Shown here: in pieces, positions 16,816-26,650 of the stretch | Layout of the letters: each line of letters opens with the position of its first letter | Position numbering within the stretch: the first letter of the stretch is position 1 | NCBI GenBank assembly: GCA_900319795.1 | Contig: ONPU01000019.1 | Location: 1-55,544, forward strand | DNA length: 55,544 bases | From: an uncultured Eubacteriales bacterium | Lineage (GTDB): Bacteria > Bacillota > Clostridia > Lachnospirales > Lachnospiraceae | Direction of reading: 5' to 3' | Made by a program: the position numbers and the translations under genes | Notes under the pieces: generated by a model | Seen by the model: only the letters and a program-made list of their open reading frames with translations | Database searches by the model: none | What the model was told of the DNA's origin: nothing

Positions 16816-18825
16816 ATGCAGAACCTGACCGACCGAATCAAAAAATCAATCCGCACTCCCGGAGGAATCGCCATCACCGTATTGTACGCGGTGTGGATTG
16901 TTTTTCTTGCGTTCCACTTTTCCGCGTTCGGCCCTGAAGCGAATAAAGGATCCGTAAAAGGCATTCCGATTTTCTTCGGACTGCTTGTGCTCCTGATCGC
17001 CGCGCTGCTTGGCCTTCTTTCCGGAATGTTCACAAAGCCCGGTAAGAAACCGCTTTGGCAGCTGCCCCTTTACACGGTCTTTTTCGGCGTTTTCTGGCAT
17101 TTCCAGACAGAGTACATCGTCAATACGGCATGGCGCAGAATCCGTCCCGTCCATCAGCTGATGAGTATGGCGATCAGCGCGTGCGTATTTCTGATCCTCA
17201 TTTTACTCTTCCAGTCATTGAAATGGGCTGCCCTCCTCGGAAGCCTGTTCTATTTTGCCTTCGCGCTTGCGGAATATTACACGATCGCATTCCGAAGCAT
17301 CCCGGTCATGTACAGCGACCTGACCGATGTCGGCGCGGCCGCCGCGGTGGTGGGCAATTACAATCTGAGTCCCACAAAGCAGATTCTCATGATCGCGTCC
17401 GTTCTTCTGATGATTCTTTCGGCTATTTTAGCGGGACCGGACCTGGTCCCCGGAAAGAAACTCCGGGCAAACATTGCCGGCCGCCTTCTGGCCGTAGTCA
17501 TGGCCGTAACTCTCGTTGTCGGAATCGGGCACTCCGACCGTTTCACGCAGTCCGTCGGAACCCTGTTCCGTCCGCTGAAATCATTCTATCAGTACGGTTC
17601 CCAGCTCGCTTTTATCCAGTCGATTAAAAATGCTCAGATCGACAGACCGGATGGCTATAACGCGGAGGAAATCCGTCAGCTTGCTACCTCCTACAGCCGG
17701 AAAGCGGACGAATACAATGCCTCCCTTCCGGAAAATGCGGAAAGGCCGAATATCATTGCGATTATGAATGAGTCATTTTGCGATCCGGATGTGACAGGAT
17801 CCAATGATCTGGCTAAAGACCTGATGCCGTTTTACAGTGCCATTTCCGAAAATACCGTAAAAGGAAAGGTCATGGTTTCCACCTTCGGCGGCGGAACCGG
17901 CCGCTCGGAGTTCGAGTTCAATACCGGCAGTTCCATGCACCTCTTCGACCTGAGTTCGTCTCCCTATGCCCTCTTCGGGCAGAGGATGCAGGACGCGCTG
18001 GCCTCGCAGCTGAAGGAAGACGGATATCAGACCGTCGCGATCCATCCGTATGTGGGCAGCAACTATAACCGGCCGCGTACATATGCCGCCATGGGATTCG
18101 ACACATATCTTACAAGGGATGAAATGGAAGGCGCGGAAACAGTTCGGAAATATATTTCGGACCGGGCCGTTTATGACCGGATCAATTCTTTTATTGACGA
18201 AGAGCAGGATCCCGTGTTCGCTTTCACGGTCACCATGCAGAACCACGGAGACTACAAAGTACCGGACTATCCCGCGGAGATCTCCGTATTAGACGGCCGC
18301 TATCCGGAGGCGGACCAGTTCCTGACACTCATTCACGAAAGCGACAGGGAACTCATGGAACTGATCGATCACTATTCCAAAAGCAGTGAAAAGACCATCA
18401 TCGTCCTGTTCGGAGATCATCTGCCGTCGCTCCCGGATGCCTTTTATAAAGAGTACAACGGATTTACAAAGGACAGCGGCAAACTTGAGGAACAGCTGCA
18501 GTATTACCAGACCTCCTATCTGATCTGGGCCAACTACGACATTCCCGAAGAAGAAAGGCTCACGTCTCTCAATTATCTGGGCCTCCATCTGCTGAAAATG
18601 GCGGGCAGCCGGCTGACGCCCTATCAGGTCTATCTCAATGAACTGGAGCAGAAAATTCCCGCTTTTTCCGCATACGGCTGGTTCGGAACGGACGGACAGT
18701 ACCATGCCTACGGAAGCGACGCGGAAGTGGATCAGCTGATTAACGAGTTTGATTCCATCGAATATAACCGCCTTGTCGATGTCCATCACCGGGCGCAGGA
18801 ATTCTACGAAAAAAGGAGCGATTGA
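16816..18825 (+). CDS. LTA synthase family phosphoglycerol transferase
   Basis: The 669-residue enzyme has about five to six membrane segments (residues 18-235) and an extracellular sulfatase-type domain. Visible active-site elements are Glu319 (IMNESF, metal), Thr361 in GGGTGRSEFEF (the nucleophile position), HPYVGSNYNRPRTY and LFGDHLPS (metal-binding Asp/His). Family members polymerise or transfer glycerol phosphate from phosphatidylglycerol. Whether this one makes lipoteichoic acid or decorates another polymer is open; GGGT-x-x-SEFE is also seen in OpgB-like enzymes. It follows the second SGNH gene in a two-gene operon ending in a terminator whose stem overlaps its last codons. Confidence 0.87.
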   Translation: MQNLTDRIKKSIRTPGGIAITVLYAVWIVFLAFHFSAFGPEANKGSVKGIPIFFGLLVLLIAALLGLLSGMFTKPGKKPLWQLPLYTVFFGVFWHFQTEYIVNTAWRRIRPVHQLMSMAISACVFLILILLFQSLKWAALLGSLFYFAFALAEYYTIAFRSIPVMYSDLTDVGAAAAVVGNYNLSPTKQILMIASVLLMILSAILAGPDLVPGKKLRANIAGRLLAVVMAVTLVVGIGHSDRFTQSVGTLFRPLKSFYQYGSQLAFIQSIKNAQIDRPDGYNAEEIRQLATSYSRKADEYNASLPENAERPNIIAIMNESFCDPDVTGSNDLAKDLMPFYSAISENTVKGKVMVSTFGGGTGRSEFEFNTGSSMHLFDLSSSPYALFGQRMQDALASQLKEDGYQTVAIHPYVGSNYNRPRTYAAMGFDTYLTRDEMEGAETVRKYISDRAVYDRINSFIDEEQDPVFAFTVTMQNHGDYKVPDYPAEISVLDGRYPEADQFLTLIHESDRELMELIDHYSKSSEKTIIVLFGDHLPSLPDAFYKEYNGFTKDSGKLEEQLQYYQTSYLIWANYDIPEEERLTSLNYLGLHLLKMAGSRLTPYQVYLNELEQKIPAFSAYGWFGTDGQYHAYGSDAEVDQLINEFDSIEYNRLVDVHHRAQEFYEKRSD

Positions 18826-18838
18826 CGCTCCTTTTTTT
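18809..18838. terminator. Bidirectional intrinsic terminator
   Basis: AGGAGCG (18814-18820) and CGCTCCT (18826-18832) form a 7-bp stem with a 5-nt loop. A T-run follows on the plus strand (18832-18838) and an A-run (18809-18814) precedes it, which serves the minus strand. It ends both the LTA-synthase operon and the convergent hydantoinase-ended operon. Confidence 0.85.
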
Positions 18839-18853
18839 CGTTTCGCTCTTCAT

Positions 18854-20200
18854 TTACCTTTTCACGTACCGGCCGGCATGCCGCTCCGTCGGTTCTCCGT
18901 CTTTCGCAGCGAGCTCTCCATTTACAAAAACGTAACGCGGCCTGCCCGTCACTTCAAGGCCCTCAAATGGAGTATAGTCGACGTTCTGATGCTGGTTTTT
19001 CGCCGAAATCGTCCATTTTACAGCGGGATCCCAAACCGTAACGTCCGCGTCCGATCCCTCTTTCAGGCATCCCTTGCGGGGATACATCCCGAAGACCTTC
19101 GCGGGATTCGTCGAAAGGAGCCGCATATAATCCTCGGGCTTCAACTGATCACCGAAAATCTTCATGAAGACCGCCGGACGGTGTTCGATACCCGGGGCGC
19201 CGTTCGGGATCTTTGTAAAATCATCCTTGCCCGCGCATTTCTGTGTGTCAAACCGGAAGCTGCAGTGATCCGTGGCGATTGTATCGATCTCGCCTTTAAG
19301 AACCGCTTCTTTGAGTGCCTCCACATCTTCCTGTTTCCTGAGAGGCGGGCTGCAGACATATTTCGCGCCCTCAAAATCCGGAAGGGAATAGACGCTGTCA
19401 TCAAACAGCATATACTGAGGGCAGGATTCCACGTAGATCGTCTGGCCGCTCTCCTTTGCCTTCAGAATCTCCTGAAGGCCCAGTTTCGTACTTAAGTGGA
19501 CGATGTTGATCGGCGCGTCGGCCAGTCTCCCGAGGTAGCAGAACCGGTTGACCGCCTCCGCTTCGACTTCGGCCGGACGGCTCAGGGGATGCGCGTCGGT
19601 TCCCGTATGGCCCGCTTTCAGCTGCTCTTTCTGCAGTTCCGTAACAAGTCCGCCGTTTTCGCAGTGGCAGCCCGTCACGCCTCCGAACTTTTTGACCTCC
19701 TGAAGCACCTCCAGAATCTGCGCGTCCGTAAGCGCCGTGTCATAAGCCATATATACTTTGATCGAGGTCACTCCGGCTTCTCTCAGCGCCGGCATCTGGG
19801 CTTTCGTCTCTTCATTCCAGTCGCAGACCGCCATATGGAACGCGTAATTGGCATGCGCCTTTCCCTCGGCTTTTTTCTTCCAGGTCTCAAGGGCGTTGAG
19901 AACGGTATCTCCTTTATACTGCGTCGCGAAATCCACGATCGAGGTCGTTCCGCCCGCAACGGCGCCGCGGGTTCCGCTCTCAAAGTCATCCGCCGTAACC
20001 GTCCCCGCGACCGGCAGGTCCAGATGGGTATGGCCGTCGATAAATCCCGGATAGACCAGACAGCCCTCCGCGTCCGCGACTTCATCACCTTCCGCAGCCG
20101 GGATCTCTCCGATCTTCGCGATCTTTCCCTGATCCAGCGCCAGGTCGGCCCGGATCAGTCCCTCTTCGGTTACCAGCGTTCCGTTCCTTATGATGATCAT
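18854..20200 (-). CDS. hyuA: Dihydropyrimidinase/D-hydantoinase-like amidohydrolase
   Basis: The 448-residue zinc amidohydrolase opens cyclic ureides. It has the metal motif GHTHLDLP, the bridging Lys region TSIKVYMAYD, His blocks GCHCENGG and NIVHLST and the Asp in TIATDHCSF. The start is the ATG at 20200, preceded by GGAGGAG; an upstream in-frame ATG lacks a site. It is the last gene of a cluster with carbamate kinase, YgeW, YgeY, YgfK and SsnA homologues, the set tied to anaerobic purine/urate breakdown in gut bacteria. Its exact substrate is not evident from sequence. Confidence 0.9.
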   Translation of the reverse strand: MIIIRNGTLVTEEGLIRADLALDQGKIAKIGEIPAAEGDEVADAEGCLVYPGFIDGHTHLDLPVAGTVTADDFESGTRGAVAGGTTSIVDFATQYKGDTVLNALETWKKKAEGKAHANYAFHMAVCDWNEETKAQMPALREAGVTSIKVYMAYDTALTDAQILEVLQEVKKFGGVTGCHCENGGLVTELQKEQLKAGHTGTDAHPLSRPAEVEAEAVNRFCYLGRLADAPINIVHLSTKLGLQEILKAKESGQTIYVESCPQYMLFDDSVYSLPDFEGAKYVCSPPLRKQEDVEALKEAVLKGEIDTIATDHCSFRFDTQKCAGKDDFTKIPNGAPGIEHRPAVFMKIFGDQLKPEDYMRLLSTNPAKVFGMYPRKGCLKEGSDADVTVWDPAVKWTISAKNQHQNVDYTPFEGLEVTGRPRYVFVNGELAAKDGEPTERHAGRYVKR

Positions 20201-20237
20201 CGCTTGCTCCTCCTTCGATATCAAGAGTGGGTCTGAA

Positions 20238-21176
20238 TCAAGAGTGGATCAGAGTCCCGGTCTTGCCTTCGATTCCTTCATGGGCCTTCTCAAGCAGGGT
20301 AATCAGCGACACCCGCCCCGGCCCGGACTCGACGAACTGAAGCGCCGCCTCCACCTTCGGCAGCATGGAACCGGGCGCGAACTCGCCGTCGGCGATATAT
20401 TTCCGGGTCAGTTCCGGCGTCAGTTCATCCAGCCATTCCTGATCTTCTTTTCCGAAATGAATCGCCACCTTCTCCACTGCTGTCAGGATAATCAGAACGT
20501 CCGCGTTCAGCTGTTCCGCCATTTTCTCCGCGGCAAAATCCTTGTCAATAACCGCTGCCGCCCCTTTTAAATGGTGGCCGTTTGTCTTGAATACCGGAAT
20601 ACCGCCTCCACCGCAGGCCACGACAATATGATTGGTCTCCACAAGCGAGCGGATCGTGTCAATCTCCACGATCGCCTGCGGCATCGGAGACGCCACAACA
20701 CGTCTGAAACCTCTGCCGGAATCTTCCACCACATCGTACTGTCTTTCGCGGATCAGTTTTTCCGCTTCTTCCTTCGTCATAAAGGCCCCGATCGGCTTCG
20801 TCGGATGCCGGAACGCGGGATCCTCCGGATCGACTTCGACCTGTGTCAGAACCGTGGCAACGCCCCTGTCGATTCCTCTGTCGAGCATTTCCTCGCGGAT
20901 CGCGTTTTGAAGATCGTATCCGATATAGCCCTGACTCATCGCGACACACACGGAGAGCGGGCAGTGAATATATTTGGCCGGATTGGCCCTGACCAGCTCC
21001 GTCATCGCCTTGTGGATCATACCCACCTGAGGCCCGTTGCCGTGCGCAATCACGACTTCATGGCCCTTGGCAATCAGATCGACAATGGCTTTCGCCGTCG
21101 TCTTGACTGCTTCCATCTGCTCGGGGAGATTGCTTCCCAGAGCATTGCCGCCCAGCGCGATTACTACTCTCTTCAT
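20238..21176 (-). CDS. arcC: Carbamate kinase
   Basis: The 312-residue enzyme makes ATP from carbamoyl phosphate and ADP. The family blocks are VVIALGGNALG at the N-terminus, IAHGNGPQVG, VVASPMPQAIVE, VACGGGGIPV and VIDKDFAAEKMAEQL. The chosen ATG at 21176 gives the usual family length; the longer frame runs into the palindrome at 21205. In this cluster it would take carbamoyl phosphate from YgeW, giving substrate-level phosphorylation. It is 37 bp before hyuA and 65 bp after ygeW. Confidence 0.95.
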   Translation of the reverse strand: MKRVVIALGGNALGSNLPEQMEAVKTTAKAIVDLIAKGHEVVIAHGNGPQVGMIHKAMTELVRANPAKYIHCPLSVCVAMSQGYIGYDLQNAIREEMLDRGIDRGVATVLTQVEVDPEDPAFRHPTKPIGAFMTKEEAEKLIRERQYDVVEDSGRGFRRVVASPMPQAIVEIDTIRSLVETNHIVVACGGGGIPVFKTNGHHLKGAAAVIDKDFAAEKMAEQLNADVLIILTAVEKVAIHFGKEDQEWLDELTPELTRKYIADGEFAPGSMLPKVEAALQFVESGPGRVSLITLLEKAHEGIEGKTGTLIHS

Positions 21177-21204
21177 CTTTTGTCCGTCCTTTAATTCGGT
21201 GGTC

Positions 21205-21235
21205 TGCACCACAGGTGCCTGGCACCTGTGGTGCA
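21205..21235. repeat. 31-bp perfect palindrome between ygeW and arcC
   Basis: Arms of 15 bp (21205-21219 and 21221-21235) around a single T, with the core GGTGCCTGGCACC. It lies wholly in the 65-bp gap between the ygeW stop and the arcC start. No T-run follows. It looks like an extragenic palindrome element. Confidence 0.85.
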
Positions 21236-21241
21236 CCCCTA

Positions 21242-22444
21242 TTATCTGCCGAACTGTCTCGGCGTACCTTTTTCAGCCAGAGCTTCCAGAACAGCCTGAG
21301 GATCCTTCATCTTGGCGAGGAAGATCATCGCGGCGATGATGTAGGGCTTGAAGCTGGCTTCTTTATAGAGCGGGTTACGATAGCGGTCAAATACGGAAGC
21401 CGCTACTTCTCCGTCCTTGCAGGAAACGTCGTTGATGTCGGCCGGAAGGCAATGCAGATAGAGGGCTTTGCCGTCCTTTGTCTTCGCCATCATCTCTTCC
21501 GTGCAGCACCAGTCTTTATGTTCCGCGTTCTGCTTGAGGAGTCTCTGTTCCAGAGCGTCAATTCCGTCAAAATCTCCGTTTCCGTACAGTTCGGTCCGCT
21601 CCTCCATGGCCGCGAAGCTCGCCCAGCTCTTCGGATAGACGATGTCCGCGTCGCGGAACGCTTCTTCCATGCTGTTGACCTTGGTAAAGGAGCCGCCGCT
21701 GGCCGCAGCGTTTTTCCTCGCCACCTCTTCGACCTCGGGCATGACGTCATACCCTTCCGGATGGGCAAGAACCACATCCATGCCAAAGCGGGTCATGAGG
21801 CCGATCACGCCCTGCGGAACCGAAAGCGGTTTTCCGTAACTGGGCGAATAAGCCCAGGTCATGGCGATCTTTTTGCCTTTCAGGTTTTCCACGCCGCCGA
21901 ACTCGTGAATGATGTGAAGCATATCCGCCATGCACTGTGTCGGATGATCGATATCGCACTGCAGGTTCACGAGCGTCGGTTTCTGCTCGAGGACACCGGC
22001 TTTGTGTCCTTCCGTCACAGCGTCAACCACATCGTGCATGTATTTGTTGCCCTTGCCGATGTACATGTCATCGCGGATTCCGATGACGTCCGCCATAAAG
22101 GAAATCATGTTGGCTGTTTCACGCACGGTCTCGCCATGGGCGATCTGGCTCTTCTTCTCGTCCAGATCCTGTACTTCGAGCCCGAGCAGGTTGCAGGCTG
22201 ACGCAAATGAAAACCTGGTTCTCGTGGAATTGTCACGGAACAGGCTGATCCCGAGTCCCGATTCAAAGACCTTTGTGGAAATATTCTGCTCACGCATATA
22301 GCGAAGCGCGTCCGCTACCGTAAAAACCGCTTCGATCTCGTCGTCGGTCTTCTCCCAGGTGAGGAAGAAGTCATTTTCATACATCTCCTTAAAATTCAGC
22401 TTGTTCAGCTTGTCGATATATCCTTTGAGTTTCTGATCCATCAT
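21242..22444 (-). CDS. ygeW: YgeW-type knotted carbamoyltransferase
   Basis: The protein of about 400 residues has the carbamoyl-phosphate loop FRDNSTRTRFSFAS, the middle block HPTQCMADMLHI and the C-terminal HCLPADI. It also has the YgeW-specific long insert region (KSWASFAAMEERTELYG). Family members use carbamoyl phosphate; in this cluster it is thought to release it by phosphorolysis of a carbamoylated intermediate. The frame extends to a TTG at 22468, but the adjacent ATG codons at 22444 and 22441 give a length close to E. coli YgeW. It is 27 bp after ygeY. Confidence 0.93.
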   Translation of the reverse strand: MMDQKLKGYIDKLNKLNFKEMYENDFFLTWEKTDDEIEAVFTVADALRYMREQNISTKVFESGLGISLFRDNSTRTRFSFASACNLLGLEVQDLDEKKSQIAHGETVRETANMISFMADVIGIRDDMYIGKGNKYMHDVVDAVTEGHKAGVLEQKPTLVNLQCDIDHPTQCMADMLHIIHEFGGVENLKGKKIAMTWAYSPSYGKPLSVPQGVIGLMTRFGMDVVLAHPEGYDVMPEVEEVARKNAAASGGSFTKVNSMEEAFRDADIVYPKSWASFAAMEERTELYGNGDFDGIDALEQRLLKQNAEHKDWCCTEEMMAKTKDGKALYLHCLPADINDVSCKDGEVAASVFDRYRNPLYKEASFKPYIIAAMIFLAKMKDPQAVLEALAEKGTPRQFGR

Positions 22445-22471
22445 CCCTTCATCCACCGCTTTCTTCAAAAA

Positions 22472-23848
22472 TCACTCGATATTGTTATCCGTTTTTCCTG
22501 CCCGGAACTGTGTCACGTCTCCCGTCTTCTCCTCATCGGGATAGAGCGCGATCGCCGCGGCATAGAGGGCCGCGCAGGTAACAAGATCCTGCTTGAATGT
22601 AATCTCGTTGGGCGCGTGCGCCTGGCTTTCGGCACCGGGGCCGAATCCTACGCACGGAATGCCGTAGCGTCCCTGAATGGCCACCCCGTTCGTGGAGAAT
22701 GTCCACTTGTCTGTCAGCGGACGGTCGCGAAGAACTTCCTGGCTCTTGGGTCCGATTCTCTTATCTCCGAAAAGCGCCTTGTGGGCGTCCACCAGGGCCT
22801 TTACGTGAGCTGCGCTCTCCTTATTGATCCAGGTCGGGAAATAGGCCTCCGTCTCATAGACGGTTCCCTTCCAGGACGGTCTGTCATACATATACATCGA
22901 AACCTTGACGTCTTCTCCGTATTTCTTTACGGACGGCAGGTTCCGGATTTCCTCAAGGCAGCTGTCCCAGGTTTCACCGGCCGTCATACGGCGGTCGATC
23001 GAGATCGCGCAGCTGTCCGCGACAGCGCAGCGGCTCGGCGAAGTATAGAAAATCTGTGAAACCGTGCAGGTTCCGCGTCCGAGGAAACGGGCGTCCTCAT
23101 AGTGGTCGGGATTGAACTTCGGGTCGAGCATTTTGACAAGTCCCGGGATCACGGTGCTGTCTCCGCATCCGTTGTTGTTGAGCGCGCGCACATCCGCGAT
23201 AATATCCGCCATCTTGAAAATGGCGTTGTCACCGCGTTCCGGTGCCGAACCGTGGCAGGAAACACCCTTGACGTCGACGCGGATTTCCATACGGCCGCGG
23301 TGTCCTCTGTAGATTCCTCCGTCAGTCGGCTCTGTGGAAATGACGAATTCCGGGCGAATTCCGTCCTTGTTGACAATGTACTGCCAGCAAAGTCCGTCAC
23401 AGTCTTCCTCCATCACCGATCCCACAACCATAATCCTGTAGCCTTCCGGAATCAGGCCCAGGTCAGCCATAATCCTGGTTCCGTATACAGCGGCTGCCAT
23501 GCCGCCTTCCTGATCAGATCCTCCGCGTCCGTAGATGACTTCGTCATCCTCGTATCCTTCGTAAGGATCGTGTGTCCAGTTTTCGATATTGCCGATTCCG
23601 ACGGTGTCGATGTGGGAGTCGATCGCGATAATCTTCTCGCCTTCTCCCATCCAGCCGATCACATTTCCGAGTCCGTCAAATCCGACATCCTGAAAACCGA
23701 GTTTCTCCATTTCGGCGCGAATGCATTCTGCTACGGCGCCCTCTTCACAGCTCTCGCTCGGGTAGGAAATCATTTTCCGAAGAAATGCGACCATGTCCTT
23801 CTGATAATCGCAGGCTGCGGTTTTAATTGCGTTAAAATCCGGTGTCAT
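22472..23848 (-). CDS. ygeY: YgeY-type M20 metallohydrolase
   Basis: The 458-residue M20/ArgE-like hydrolase shows the metal blocks [13 protein letters not shown] (His, Asp), [13 protein letters not shown] (Asp), [11 protein letters not shown] (catalytic and metal Glu) and [15 protein letters not shown]. The dimerisation domain begins near [13 protein letters not shown]. YgeY homologues sit in ygeW-ygfK-ssnA clusters and are thought to hydrolyse an amide or carbamoyl intermediate of purine breakdown. It lies between the threonine-synthase-like gene (33 bp) and ygeW (27 bp). Confidence 0.92.
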   Translation of the reverse strand: MTPDFNAIKTAACDYQKDMVAFLRKMISYPSESCEEGAVAECIRAEMEKLGFQDVGFDGLGNVIGWMGEGEKIIAIDSHIDTVGIGNIENWTHDPYEGYEDDEVIYGRGGSDQEGGMAAAVYGTRIMADLGLIPEGYRIMVVGSVMEEDCDGLCWQYIVNKDGIRPEFVISTEPTDGGIYRGHRGRMEIRVDVKGVSCHGSAPERGDNAIFKMADIIADVRALNNNGCGDSTVIPGLVKMLDPKFNPDHYEDARFLGRGTCTVSQIFYTSPSRCAVADSCAISIDRRMTAGETWDSCLEEIRNLPSVKKYGEDVKVSMYMYDRPSWKGTVYETEAYFPTWINKESAAHVKALVDAHKALFGDKRIGPKSQEVLRDRPLTDKWTFSTNGVAIQGRYGIPCVGFGPGAESQAHAPNEITFKQDLVTCAALYAAAIALYPDEEKTGDVTQFRAGKTDNNIE

Positions 23849-23881
23849 TTTCGTTCTCCTTTGCAGATGGTAATTCTCATT

Positions 23882-25117
23882 TCAAAGCCGGTCCATGATG
23901 TTCATGAGTTCTTCCATATCGGGTTTGATTTTGACCGGCTCACCCGCTGCCTTAATCGCGTTCGCGACATCCTTCAGGCCGTTTCCGGTCACAATGGTTG
24001 TAATGCTTGCGCCCTCTTCTATGAGACCTTCCGCAACAGCCTTCCGGATTCCCGCCGTTGCGGCAGCGCCCGCGGGTTCCGCGAAGACTCCGGCATATCT
24101 TCCGAGGAGCTTCATGGCGTCATAGATTTCCTCATCGGACACATTGACTGTCAGAGCGTCCGACTCGCTGATCGCCTTCAGGGCCTTTACGGGGTTGCGG
24201 GGCACGCCGACCGCGATCGAATCCGCGATTGTATTTTCCTCCTGAGGCGTCCAGTCAAAGCTGCGCTTTGCTCCCGCGGTGTTGATCGGGCAGCACCCGG
24301 ATGCCTGTACGGAAATCAGCCGTGGCAGACGGTCGATAAAACCGGCTTCATAGAGGTCCTTAAACCCCTTCCAGACACCGGCGATCGTGCATCCGTCTCC
24401 TACTGATACCGCCACATAGTCCGTCATTTTGAATCCGAGCTGTTCCGCGATCTCCAGGGACACGGTCTTCTTTCCTTCCATCAGGTAGGGATTGATGGCA
24501 GCATTGCGGTTGTACCAGCCGAAATGGTCAATCGCTTCGGCGGAAATCCGGAAGGTATCCTCATAGCTTCCGTCTACGAGAACAACATGAGCTCCGAACA
24601 TCCGAAGCTGGGCGACCTTGCCTTTCGGTGCCCTGGCCGGGACGAAGATATAGGCGGTAAGTCCTGCCACCGCGGCATTGCCGGCAAGGGAACTGGCCGC
24701 GTTGCCGGTAGAAGAGCAGGCGATTTCCGTCATTCCCGCCTCTCCCGCTTTGACGACTGCCATGGCGGATGCCCGGTCCTTCAGCGACGCTGTCGGATTC
24801 TGGCCGTCGTCTTTGATATACAGCTTTCCTTCCCCAAGCCCAAGGGCCTTTGCGAGCCGGTCCGCCTGATACAGCGGAGAAGCCCCGACACGAAGCCGCG
24901 GTTTTCCGACTTTTTCAACGGGAAGAAACTCGAGATAGCGCCACATGCTGCGTTCGTTTCTCTGCGCCAGATCCTCTTTTGTCAAATGACTGCGGATATA
25001 GTCATAGTCATACTCGATATCCATAATGCCGCCGCATTTCGGGCAGACAGTAAGGCCAGGCACTGCTTCGGCCCGGGTTCCGCAGCTTACGCATCTGGCA
25101 CCAACCACATTTCTCAT
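23882..25117 (-). CDS. Threonine-synthase-like PLP enzyme
   Basis: The 411-residue fold-type II PLP enzyme has an N-terminal four-cysteine zinc ribbon (CVSCGTR...CPKCGG) and the PLP Lys in NPTASLKDRAS. The phosphate-binding segments are SSTGNAASSLAG and VSVGDGCT. It resembles threonine synthases, yet it is embedded in the purine-degradation-type cluster, not beside homoserine genes. There it may act on an amino-acid intermediate such as diaminopropionate or serine, since no ygeX is present. That reassignment is inference. It lies 15 bp after the other PLP gene. Confidence 0.8.
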   Translation of the reverse strand: MRNVVGARCVSCGTRAEAVPGLTVCPKCGGIMDIEYDYDYIRSHLTKEDLAQRNERSMWRYLEFLPVEKVGKPRLRVGASPLYQADRLAKALGLGEGKLYIKDDGQNPTASLKDRASAMAVVKAGEAGMTEIACSSTGNAASSLAGNAAVAGLTAYIFVPARAPKGKVAQLRMFGAHVVLVDGSYEDTFRISAEAIDHFGWYNRNAAINPYLMEGKKTVSLEIAEQLGFKMTDYVAVSVGDGCTIAGVWKGFKDLYEAGFIDRLPRLISVQASGCCPINTAGAKRSFDWTPQEENTIADSIAVGVPRNPVKALKAISESDALTVNVSDEEIYDAMKLLGRYAGVFAEPAGAAATAGIRKAVAEGLIEEGASITTIVTGNGLKDVANAIKAAGEPVKIKPDMEELMNIMDRL

Positions 25118-25132
25118 AGGTGTTCCTTTCTT

Positions 25133-26602
25133 TTACAGATTCTTCAGAAGTCCTGTCTCTTCATTGAACTCGCGGATCATCTCATCCAGCTGATCGGCGG
25201 CCTTCGCGGCGGCGTCCCATGTATGCTCCTTATCATACCAGAGCGCGTTGAGTTCTTCAGAGGTCTTGCCCTGCTGTTCTACCCATGTGTAGTATTTCAG
25301 GTTGTGGATGCGCTTTCTGTCCGTATAGCGGAGTTCCAGCATGTTGTCGGTCTTTTCTCCGAGAATGGCGGCGTTGAAATCCACGGCGGCTCTTTCTCTG
25401 GTATAAGCGCCCTTTTCGTCGCGGAGCTCTTTGACGCGGGAAGCGTACATCGAAGCCGAGTCCGTCATGACGGTGGCAACCACATCCTTTTCGGTCAGTT
25501 CATAGTATTTGGCTGTCTTAATGGCAGTCAGCATATTGGCGATGCCGGAAATGCCGAAGAGGCTGAGGCTGTTCACTGTCTCTTCCGGAATACCGCAGCT
25601 CTTCAGATACGCATGTCCTTCCTCTTCATTGAAGAGACGCAGTACATTCATGCAGTCCTCATCGTCAATATCGACAACCAGATCCGTATTCTTCACGTTG
25701 TGAATCCACGGAACATGCTTGTCGCCGATTCCCTCGATCCTGTGCGCGCCGAATCCGTTGTCCAGAAGCGTCGGGCACTGGAGAGCTTCACCGACACCGA
25801 TTTTCGCGGTGGGGTAAATGTCCTTGATCCGGTCACCGGATGCCAGCGTCCCCGCGGATCCGGAAGTGAATACGCATGCCGCAAGACGGTCGCCTTCACC
25901 CGCAATCTCCTTGAAAGCTTCGGCAATCGCGTTGCCCGTGACATTGTAATGCCACATATAATTGCCCATCTGCTCGAACTGATTGAAGATCATGGTCTCG
26001 GGAAGTTCCGCCAGTTCATGCGTCTTATCAAAGATTTCCTTTACGTTGGACTCCGAACCGGGCGTCGCGATGATCTCGCTCGCGACTGACTCCAGCCACT
26101 CGAAGCGTTCGCGGCTCATGCCCTGCGGCAGGATCGCGATCGAGTAGCAGCCAAGGAGCCTGGAGTTGAATGCTCCGCCGCGGCAGTAATTGCCTGTGGA
26201 CGGCCACACAGCCTTATGCCAGGAGGAATCGAACTGGCCGGTTACGAGAGGCGGCACAAGGCAGCCGAAAGACGCTCCGACCTTGTGGCAGCCTGTCGGG
26301 AAATATTTTCCGACCATGAGGAGAATCTTTGCCTTGACTCCTGTCAGTTCCGGAGGCAGGACGATATAGTTCGGACTGCCGAAAAGGCCGCCGAATTCTT
26401 TCGGTTCGTTCTTCCAGGTGATTCTGAAGAGGTTGAGGGGATTCTCGTCCCACAGGCCGACGTTCTTCAGCTGTTCCCTGATGGCTTCCGGGATTTCTTC
26501 CGGATGCTGCATTTCCCGGATGGTCGGGATGATGATGTTCTGTTCCTTTGCGCGCGCGATGTTGTGGGCGCGGCCTTCCGCGTTGATCGTCAGATCTATC
26601 AT
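25133..26602 (-). CDS. PLP-dependent beta-family enzyme of unknown substrate
   Basis: The 489-residue protein is a fold-type II (cysteine-synthase/tryptophan-synthase-beta-like) PLP enzyme. The likely Schiff-base Lys is in TGCHKVGASFG and the phosphate-binding loop in PSTGNYCRGGAFNSRLLG. A further Gly/Ser-rich block is TSGSAGTLASGDRI. The start is the ATG at 26602, preceded by AAAGGAG. Its place in the cluster suggests it handles an amino-acid intermediate of purine breakdown, perhaps with the threonine-synthase-like neighbour. A giant hairpin repeat begins 49 bp upstream, and the unusual 681-bp gap separates it from ygfK. Confidence 0.8.
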   Translation of the reverse strand: MIDLTINAEGRAHNIARAKEQNIIIPTIREMQHPEEIPEAIREQLKNVGLWDENPLNLFRITWKNEPKEFGGLFGSPNYIVLPPELTGVKAKILLMVGKYFPTGCHKVGASFGCLVPPLVTGQFDSSWHKAVWPSTGNYCRGGAFNSRLLGCYSIAILPQGMSRERFEWLESVASEIIATPGSESNVKEIFDKTHELAELPETMIFNQFEQMGNYMWHYNVTGNAIAEAFKEIAGEGDRLAACVFTSGSAGTLASGDRIKDIYPTAKIGVGEALQCPTLLDNGFGAHRIEGIGDKHVPWIHNVKNTDLVVDIDDEDCMNVLRLFNEEEGHAYLKSCGIPEETVNSLSLFGISGIANMLTAIKTAKYYELTEKDVVATVMTDSASMYASRVKELRDEKGAYTRERAAVDFNAAILGEKTDNMLELRYTDRKRIHNLKYYTWVEQQGKTSEELNALWYDKEHTWDAAAKAADQLDEMIREFNEETGLLKNL

Positions 26603-26650
26603 AAGTATCACTCCTTTGTTTTATCGTGTGCCACCCAACAGTCTTCACTG

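Noticed and set aside
24524-26089. A 521-codon plus-strand open frame opposite the two PLP enzyme genes
   Set aside because: It spans two real minus-strand genes and their gap, with no ribosome site or family resemblance.
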